A DNA stretch of 64,000 nucleotides from Meconema thalassinum (lineage: Eukaryota > Arthropoda > Insecta > Orthoptera > Tettigoniidae): assembly GCA_946902985.2 (NCBI GenBank), contig OX336392.1:19752716-19816715 (forward strand). The letters run 5' to 3'. The stretch's first letter is position 1, and each line of letters opens with the position of its first letter. The translations under genes were made by a program, and so were the position numbers. Shown here in pieces: positions 56,165 through 64,000 of the stretch. The notes beneath the pieces are model-generated. The model did not search any database and was not told the origin of the DNA. It worked only from the letters and a program-made list of their open reading frames with translations.

Positions 56165-58349
56165 TGTGCCCAAATCTAGGAATGGGTATTCCAAGATTCA
56201 GACACCTGGATATCAAGGGAAAGGCTACAGCCGCTTTTGAAAGTTGAGATATTTGAATATCGCGCTACATTGCTTCTCGAAGCAATTGGAAAGAATTTAC
56301 CGATACTTGCATGTCAAGTGACGTAGCGAGTAATAGCAGAGGTCGAGGCTATTTATTGATTAAATAGTTAGCCATGGAGTAGAGACTTGAGACTGGGATC
56401 AGATTACTGGCACGGCCAAATGAAAGAGAATGCAATTAGTATCAAGTAAATCGGACCAGGGATACCAGAGATATGAGGATTTCTAGATTCCAGCGTGATG
56501 ACGCGTGACCCTGGCAGTTTTGAATAAAAGCCGGCCGGCCGAGGCATCGATAGCTCACTTCAACACAAGCACTTGCCTAGCAAGGTGCCTCTACGCTGAG
56601 CCAAGGCACATGGTTGCCGGATCTACGCAGAAGTAATTTTCAAAGTTGTGATAGTCACAAAAGTGCTGCGCTACGAAGTGGAACTTAGTAAGTTTCCGGC
56701 GAGGAGAATCACTGAGGTGATTGATTTTTTTTTCTACAGACATTAGTGGAAATATTTATGTTTCTACATGGACATATGCTAGACTTTGTCTAAAATTAGT
56801 ACTTTGTCACAGTCCAGTAATAACCTAATACTTGGATGTTTAATCAAATAGGATATTTTTGTATTTATATAAAATCATGACGTAAATACACTCGAAAGTG
56901 AAATAAAGATTTTCATAAGTATGGTAAATTCACGGGTTGAACTGAATGGTAAAATAAAATAAACTTGTAAGTTTATTAATCTTCCAGTGTTGATAACAAG
57001 CAGAGGCTTGATTTATTGTATAAATTTTGGGAAGAAAATTTATGTGTGTGGAGTAGTTGAAATGCCATTCCCAGGTGCGCATGTTTAAGTCGCAGGAATG
57101 AGGAGGTTGTTTCGAGCATCAATCAAATAGCAGGTTCGATGGCTCAGGTTTATAGTAGGAGTATTGGAACTACACATTTCGTCGTATGAATGACCCGAAG
57201 GTTATTTCTTTGAAACCATCAGTTCTTATTTCAACCTTGTTTACGAATTCCATTTAGACTTTGATTTTGCTAGAACCCGGATTTGTCATGATAGTAGTTT
57301 ATTCTTCTTCAGAGGAAGACCTTTGCCGTTGTTGTTGTAATATTGTGTTCTTATGAAAATAATAGAATGGGCCACTGCCAATTAAAAATAATTCTATAAC
57401 CACGAATAATTTGAAGGATATTTTCAATCCTAGTGCCATGAACTAAATGAATTTATTATGAAGCTACAATTCTTATTTCCGCATTCTGTCGAAGAATTGC
57501 AAGTTGTGAAAATTGCTAAAATGGCCATGAATATAAATATTTTTCATAATAATGATTCCAAGTGGAAAATCAAATAGTTGAATGGTTCAACAATTTATTG
57601 ATCAAGTTGATGATTCAGAAATCATATATTTTGTGAGGAACTTGAAGTTCATAATCGAGTCACTTCTCGAAATGTTTAATGTCAGAAGAACAATTAATTT
57701 TTGTTGTGCTCCGCACAGTTCTTCGATGCTATGCTCAAGGTCAAATACTTTTCAGATGTTATTAATATGTGTAAATAATTTGTGTTGCTTCAATGATAAC
57801 AATATTTTTCGACAATATTTTTGAAACTGGAAAAATAAGTGAAAGTTAAAAATTCTATGAACATTTATTCTACGAGTGTTAATATTATGTAAAAATTCAA
57901 ACAGTGAACTACGATATTTCCAGTAGAGGCAATTAAATTTGAACTGGATTTAATCATACATAATTTTGGAACACAGTCTACAGGACTGACAATCAGACTT
58001 GTGTTTCCAAAAAATAATTGTCAAATGTGTTTGGAAAGTTTCTGTATATTGTGTAAATAGGAGTGTGGGTCGCCACACGTGGATGATGCTGCTTTGAGCA
58101 CTTTTGCAGTCAATTTTAAATTCAAAATAAACTGAGATAATTTTACTTGATGTGTTATGCCCAGTTGAATCTCCTTCTATCCTTATTGTTGCATTGAGCC
58201 AAAAATCAGTAAAGCATTTTTTTCATTTGATGTCGTTTTTGCGATTAGCTTTAACCCATCTGGCGCCCCGGGATATTTTGACTCTCGTGCTGACTGATTA
58301 TTGGTAAAATGCATATGTGGTCGTGCGGACTCCGGTCTAAACGGGCACA
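56165..58349 (+). mobile_element. LTR 2 (middle, 2,185 bp, chimeric)
   Basis: The 5' part shares with LTR 3, against LTR 1, the variants CCCAAATC, CACCTGGATA, TTTCTAGATT, GAAGTGGAAC and CCAGTAATAA, the shorter T-run, and the absence of the 1,146-bp segment (scar at 56843/56844). The 3' part shares with LTR 1, against LTR 3, GAGGCAATT (57929), GAGCACTTTT, TTATGCCCAG, CTATCCTTATT and GATTAGCTTT. Private change: AAAGTTTC near 58036. Confidence 0.9.
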
Positions 58350-58860
58350 TAAAATAAGATAGAGAGAGAAATGGCTTCGAACGTGGGTCTCGATTTAGAC
58401 ATGGTCAATCGCATGCCGATTTAAATTGTGATAATTTTTATAGAAATATTTTGGGAGTTGAGAGATGTCTGGTTTGGATGAATAAATTAGTAGGAAACCC
58501 AATTAGTGGGGAAAATTAAAAATTTAGCTGGATTAATAATTAGAATGGGTTTGATTATTTTTGATAATGGCTTAACCATTAGGGCGTCAAGTAAATTCAG
58601 TAGTAAACGTTCGATGACTGGACATGCACATTATTAGAATCCAGGTGGAGGATATTTGAGAACTTGCATATTTTTCATGTGATATTGTGGTAAATGTAAT
58701 TCGTAAAAGTAGAGAATTTTGTTTTTCCATCACGTCGACATTAGGACAAATCTCATTTTATTAGAGTGTTCCAATTAGCTATTCATATTTCTTGTTCTAG
58801 CTATAAACCTGTGTTTGCCAATATTGTATACCCCTAAGTTTTGAATAATAATTGAAAATT
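58350..58860 (+). other. untranslated leader of internal region 2
   Basis: Matches 52906-53416 throughout as far as I compared. The same missing canonical primer-binding site applies. Confidence 0.5.
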
Positions 58861-61419
58861 ATGGAAGAGATGATGAGGATGATGAGGAGTTTGGAAGAGA
58901 GTTCAAAAGAGGCTGGACGGCGTGTAGCCGCCATTATGAAAGAAAATACAGAGGCTTTAGAAAAGAAACTTAAAGAAAATTCTGATTCTTTAGAAAATAA
59001 ACTTAAAGAAAATTCGGATTCTTTAGAAAGCAGGTTAAAAGGTAACTTGAAAGAAAATTTAAATAGTAAATTTAATTCAATGGAAAGTAAATTTAAAGAG
59101 AATTCGGAAATTTTGAAAATGACACTTGAAAGTAAAATGAATAAATTATGCGAAAAAACACATGAGCTTGAAACTTCATTAGCTACTAACGCAAGTTTAA
59201 TGGACGATAAATTTCGCGATGCCGATCTTAGATCTCAAAGCTTAGCTGATAGGATAGAACATGGTCTTAGGAAAGTTGGTGAAGACATGATCAACCTAGA
59301 AGTCAGAGTGAAGAAAGAGAGTAATGAGATGGGAATTCTAGTTGTTCAACGGTTGACAGAACAATTCAAAGAACTTGTAATGGGATAAATAAGAGAAGGT
59401 GTGATTAATGAATTGCAAACTGAAATTAAAACCACAGTTGTCAATGAAATTAAAGACACACTCAAGCTGGAGAATCAAGAGGGAATCAAGGAGATTAGGG
59501 AATCTTTGTCATCCCATATTCAAGTAATTTCCAAAGATATCCAAGCAACTCAGAAGGACATCTCAGATATGACAGGGTCATTGAAAAGTCATGAGGCTGT
59601 TATGAACCAGATATCCATTGATGTTAAGGAGAATTGTAAAGAAACTGAAGCAATTAAGAAAGTGGCAGAAGAAAACCAGATGGAACTTGAGGCTATGAAA
59701 ACTCAAATCAAGGACGAGAAACAGTCTGACCATCTGTTGAAAATGCCAAATGTAAGGGGAAAGGAACAGATACATATAAATCTAGGAGCAGCTAGAGAAA
59801 CGGATAGTCAAAGACAGGATGAGGTCAGGAAAGTATTTCAATCCAACCCCATAACTGTATTTAAGAATGTAGAAGATAAGCCTTCTAAATTTTCAGGGCG
59901 AGATTACCTGAAAGATTCCAAGATCCCTAAAGAAAGACAGATCTGAGTGACAGGGAAGTTTTTGGAAGGTCCTGCACTTCTCTGGTTTAGAGCCTTTAGA
60001 TCCACTCTAACCACTTTTGAGGAGTTTTCTCGTGGGCTATTGAAAAAGTTTTGGTCCCCGGAAACCCAACAGCAAGTCAGAGCAGAGTTATATTCGAAGA
60101 GATTCTCGACGTCACAACCTACTCGATACTCAACGTACTTTTCTGGGCAGCTTTCTAAACTTCAACATTTAGATCCGCCGAAGCCAGATAACGAATTGAT
60201 TACTGCATTGATACGTCAGTTTCCAGCAGACGTCCAGAGGACTTTGATCGCTGCTGATATCTATAATATGGAGCAATTTGACGAGGTATTACAGAAGCTG
60301 GATCATACGAACGCTCAATTCTTCCATCAGAAGGGAGGAAAGAATAACAACGCTGTGTACGCTGTTATGGCCGATAGTTATTCTCAAACACCTCGAGAGA
60401 TTCGAGAGGGGCGAGAAGAGAAAACGCCGAGGGAAGATTCAAATAAGAGAGGATGGAATCAGTACAGTAACAGATACAGTTACAAGCCTTATGCGAGACC
60501 GGATGGTGGAAATCGATACAATACTCGATGGAGAAGGCCACGGGATAATCAAGGAAGGTACCAGGAAAGAAGATACTACGGTAGAAACAACTACAATAAC
60601 AGAGGGAATGTGGATACTCGTCAGTCCAATGAAGAGTTCAACAAGGAGACGAGGAAAAACTTGGAAGCAAGACACCAAGATAACTTGCAATTTTTGGAGC
60701 ATAGGCCCAATGAACCAGGTCCATCAGGAACACAACAATCCCGGGGGAATGGTAACGAAAAAAAAACCTTCGAATTCACAGTAGAAGATAGAATTTTGAA
60801 CACTTTCACTTCCAGAATTATTAAATGGCAAGCAGAGGATGATGACTTAATTCAACAGAATGACGAACGGAAAGAAATGGGTACAAGAATTAGAATGCCA
60901 ATCATATCATGCGAAGTATTCGGTATGCCTGTCGATACTTTGATTGATACTGGGGCTATGCGTTGTCTGGTGAGTGAGAAGCTTTATATTCTGTGGAAGC
61001 TCAAAGAGAATTTAGAGGAAATTCCAGTATCAGGAATTAAGATCCAAGGAATAATACCCAATAAAATATCTCTGTGTAAAACACAATTATACTTATGTAT
61101 TACGATTGGAGGACATGATTTCCGACATGTGTTTGTAGTAATGAAGGACATGGCTTTTGACATGATATTGGGAGCAGATTTCATTCAGAAATATCAAGCA
61201 GTGATAGACATGAAGACAGAGACGATCAGATTCAAGAATACCGAAGAGATTAACTTCGAGGGAAAAGAAGAGGAAGACATCGAGGGAGATGCTCAATGGT
61301 CTCTGATTTTTCATGAAGCTGAAGGAAGAGTAGTCTACACTGAGGAGGAGTCCCTAGAGCTAGGGAAAATTTTGGAGGAGTATCACGATATTTTTGATAT
61401 TAAACCTGGTGAAATTTAA
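58861..61419 (+). pseudogene. gag-protease of the LTR element, copy 2 (same two stops)
   Basis: Same structure as copy 1, shifted by 5,444 bases, with identical TAA (59386-59388) and TGA (59944-59946). The protein differs in the protease part by M-L to M-R after DTGA, S to L before YLCITIGG, and E to V in the stretch before VYTEEES. The N-terminal two segments appear identical. The shared stops show that the two copies descend from one already broken copy. Confidence 0.85.
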
Positions 61420-61543
61420 GATTTTGAATATTGTGGAAGTAAACAACAAAGGAAGCTATGAAGTCGCCAATACACGAACTGGTAACATCGTGGGAACTTA
61501 TAATGCATCGAATTTGAAGATTTATTATTCAAGAACCAGATGA
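61409..61543 (+). pseudogene. integrase C-terminal tail, copy 2
   Basis: The same deletion junction and tail as in copy 1 with one base change (GGGAACTT for GGGATCTT at about 61494). Confidence 0.7.
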
Positions 61544-61608
61544 TTTAATGTGTAGATAGGAAAAATAAAAATTTTTCAATTTTTATTTTTTGCTAGGTGT
61601 GGGGTGGA

Positions 61609-63793
61609 TGTGCCCAAATCTAGGAATTGGTATTCCAAGATTCAGACACCTGGATATCAAGGGAAAGGCTACAGCCGCTTTTGAAAGTTGAGATATTTGA
61701 ATATCGCGCTACATTGCTTCTCGAAGCAATTGGAAAGAATTTACCGATACTTGCATGTCAAGTGACGTAGCGAGTAATAGCAGAGGTCGAGGCTATTTAT
61801 TGATTAAATAGTTAGCCATGGAGTAGAGACTTGAGACTGGGATCAGATTACTGGCACGGCCAAATGAAAGAGAATGCAATTAGTATCAAGTAAATCGGAC
61901 CAGGGATACCAGAGATATGAGGATTTCTAGATTCCAGCGTGATGACGCGTGACCCTGGCAGTTTTGAATAAAAGCCGGCCGGCCGAGGCATCGATAGCTC
62001 ACTTCAACACAAGCACTTGCCTAGCAAGGTGCCTCTACGCTGAGCCAAGGCACATGGTTGCCGGATCTACGCAGAAGTAATTTTCAAAGTTGTGATAGTC
62101 ACAAAAGTGCTGCGCTACGAAGTGGAACTTAGTAAGTTTCCGGCGAGGAGAATCACTGAGGTGATTGATTTTTTTTTCTACAGACATTAGTGGAAATATT
62201 TATGTTTCTACATGGACATATGCTAGACTTTGTCTAAAATTAGTACTTTGTCACAGTCCAGTAATAACCTAATACTTGGATGTTTAATCAAATAGGATAT
62301 TTTTGTATTTATATAAAATCATGACGTAAATACACTCGAAAGTGAAATAAAGATTTTCATAAGTATGGTAAATTCACGGGTTGAACTGAATGGTAAAATA
62401 AAATAAACTTGTAAGTTTATTAATCTTCCAGTGTTGATAACAAGCAGAGGCTTGATTTATTGTATAAATTTTGGGAAGAAAATTTATGTGTGTGGAGTAG
62501 TTGAAATGCCATTCCCAGGTGCGCATGTTTAAGTCGCAGGAATGAGGAGGTTGTTTCGAGCATCAATCAAATAGCAGGTTCGATGGCTCAGGTTTATAGT
62601 AGGAGTATTGGAACTACACATTTCGTCGTATGAATGACCCGAAGGTTATTTCTTTGAAACCATCAGTTCTTATTTCAACCTTGTTTACGAATTCCATTTA
62701 GACTTTGATTTTGCTAGAACCCGGATTTGTCATGATAGTAGTTTATTCTTCTTCAGAGGAAGACCTTTGCCGTTGTTGTTGTAATATTGTGTTCTTATGA
62801 AAATAATAGAATGGGCCACTGCCAATTAAAAATAATTCTATAACCACGAATAATTTGAAGGATATTTTCAATCCTAGTGCCATGAACTAAATGAATTTAT
62901 TATGAAGCTACAATTCTTATTTCCGCATTCTGTCGAAGAATTGCAAGTTGTGAAAATTGCTAAAATGGCCATGAATATAAATATTTTTCATAATAATGAT
63001 TCCAAGTGGAAAATCAAATAGTTGAATGGTTCAACAATTTATTGATCAAGTTGATGATTCAGAAATCATATATTTTGTGAGGAACTTGAAGTTCATAATC
63101 GAGTCACTTCTCGAAATGTTTAATGTCAGAAGAACAATTAATTTTTGTTGTGCTCCGCACAGTTCTTCGATGCTATGCTCAAGGTCAAATACTTTTCAGA
63201 TGTTATTAATATGTGTAAATAATTTGTGTTGCTTCAATGATAACAATATTTTTCGACAATATTTTTGAAACTGGAAAAATAAGTGAAAGTTAAAAATTCT
63301 ATGAACATTTATTCTACGAGTGTTAATATTATGTAAAAATTCAAACAGTGAACTACGATATTTCCAGTAGAGACAATTAAATTTGAACTGGATTTAATCA
63401 TACATAATTTTGGAACACAGTCTACAGGACTGACAATCAGACTTGTGTTTCCAAAAAATAATTGTCAAATGTGTTTGGAAAATTTCTGTATATTGTGTAA
63501 ATAGGAGTGTGGGTCGCCACACGTGGATGATGCTGCTTTGAGCATTTTTGCAGTCAATTTTAAATTCAAAATAAACTGAGATAATTTTACTTGATGTGTT
63601 ATACCCAGTTGAATCTCCTTCTAGCCATATTGTTGCATTGAGCCAAAAATCAGTAAAGCATTTTTTTCATTTGATGTCGTTTTTGCGATTTGCTTTAACC
63701 CATCTGGCGCCCCGGGATATTTTGACTCTCGTGCTGACTGATTATTGGTAAAATGCATATGTGGTCGTGCGGACTCCGGTCTAAACGGGCACA
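61609..63793 (+). mobile_element. LTR 3 (right, 2,185 bp)
   Basis: Lacks the 1,146-bp segment like LTR 2. In its last 450 bp it has six changes not in LTRs 1 and 2 (e.g. AGACAATT at 63373, GAGCATTTTT, TTATACCC, CTAGCCATATT, GATTTGC). It ends GGGCACA followed by ATAC. Confidence 0.9.
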
Positions 63794-63797
63794 ATAC

Positions 63798-63936
63798 TGT
63801 ATTTCGAACTAATTAGAAATGTCGATATTACCAACTTAATTTCGTCATTCTTCTAGACAATATAGATTAATCATTAGCATGAACCATAAACTTTAAGAAA
63901 AGTAGGCTCTTTAGTTCGTCGCGGAACTTCTTGTTA
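63798..63936 (+). mobile_element. HEL-A element, copy 3, right part
   Basis: TGTATTTCGAACTAATTAGA onward continues the HEL-A sequence seen at 36903-37027 and finishes with GAAAAGTAGGCTCTTTAGTT, the CGCGGAACT hairpin and TCTTGTT. Confidence 0.7.
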
Positions 63937-64000
63937 AAGCTTGTTTGTCTTGTTACTTTGATTTGCAGATTAATGTTAACTACGTTTTGTGAATAAACGT
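63937..64000 (+). repeat. direct repeat, right copy (cut by window end)
   Basis: AAAGCTTGTTTGTCTTGTTA..TTAACTACGTTTTGTGAATA matches 48826-48890 with about three differences. It starts directly after the HEL-A 3' end. Confidence 0.7.

Larger units (their letters stand above)
49569..63797 (+). mobile_element. tandem Ty3/gypsy-like array LTR-int-LTR-int-LTR
   Basis: Three LTRs (49573-52905, 56165-58349, 61609-63793) and two 3,259-bp internal regions (52906-56164, 58350-61608), with one 4-bp target duplication ATAC (49569-49572 and 63794-63797). The uninterrupted site is visible in HEL-A copy 2 (CCAGGTATACAGTATTTCG near 36893). One target duplication for the whole array means one original insertion that was then expanded. 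LTR ends are TGTGCCC / GGGCACA. Confidence 0.9.

Overview
The window is eukaryotic, AT-rich and repeat-dominated. It looks like intergenic or intronic DNA of a large insect genome. The coding remnants are arthropod-type transposable elements: mariner/Tc1, hAT, RTE-like and other LINEs, a Penelope-like GIY-YIG element and a Ty3/gypsy-like LTR element. Several tRNA-headed SINEs resemble ones I remember from polyneopteran insects (Orthoptera and relatives); that placement is recollection, not a search result. I found no host gene, cellular tRNA or rRNA, and nothing prokaryotic.

Layout. 1-9 kb: a mariner fragment cut by the window edge, SINEs, a dead RTE-like LINE, a transposase tail and a Helitron-type 3' end. 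9-17 kb: a tandem-repeat element, two LINE 3' ends (10.7-12.5 kb), a Penelope-like element with inverted flanks and a clean 12-bp target duplication (13.0-14.0 kb), a TA-flanked inverted-repeat element holding a second palindrome (14.05-15.5 kb), a hAT transposase tail and a LINE tail. 18.6-38 kb: a patchwork of three related repeat families, here called HEL-A, HEL-B and HEL-C, interrupted by SINEs, a retroposon with an ATC-type tail (family F), DNA-transposon derivatives and a solo LTR. 38.8-42.3 kb: a 3.5-kb solo LTR. 42-49 kb: more repeats and LINE or transposon remnants. 49.57-63.79 kb: a tandem LTR-internal-LTR-internal-LTR array.

HEL-A, -B and -C share one design: a 5' end near TTTAGCCTAYTTTTC, a GT-rich microsatellite, diverged internal repeats, an inverted subterminal copy of the 5' motif, and a 3' hairpin ending in CTTGTT. 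This fits non-autonomous Helentron-like (HINE/DINE-1-like) elements. HEL-B and HEL-C units repeatedly carry ATGGCGGC, the core of the YY1/Pho-type binding motif.

The LTR array has 3,333-, 2,185- and 2,185-bp LTRs around two nearly identical 3,259-bp internal regions. Each internal region encodes Gag and an aspartic protease, then jumps to the last few dozen codons of integrase; reverse transcriptase, RNase H and most of integrase are absent. Both copies share the same two in-frame stops. The middle LTR resembles the right LTR in its 5' part and the left LTR in its 3' part, as expected from unequal crossing-over between the two LTRs of one insertion. The whole array has a single 4-bp ATAC target duplication and sits inside a HEL-A element.
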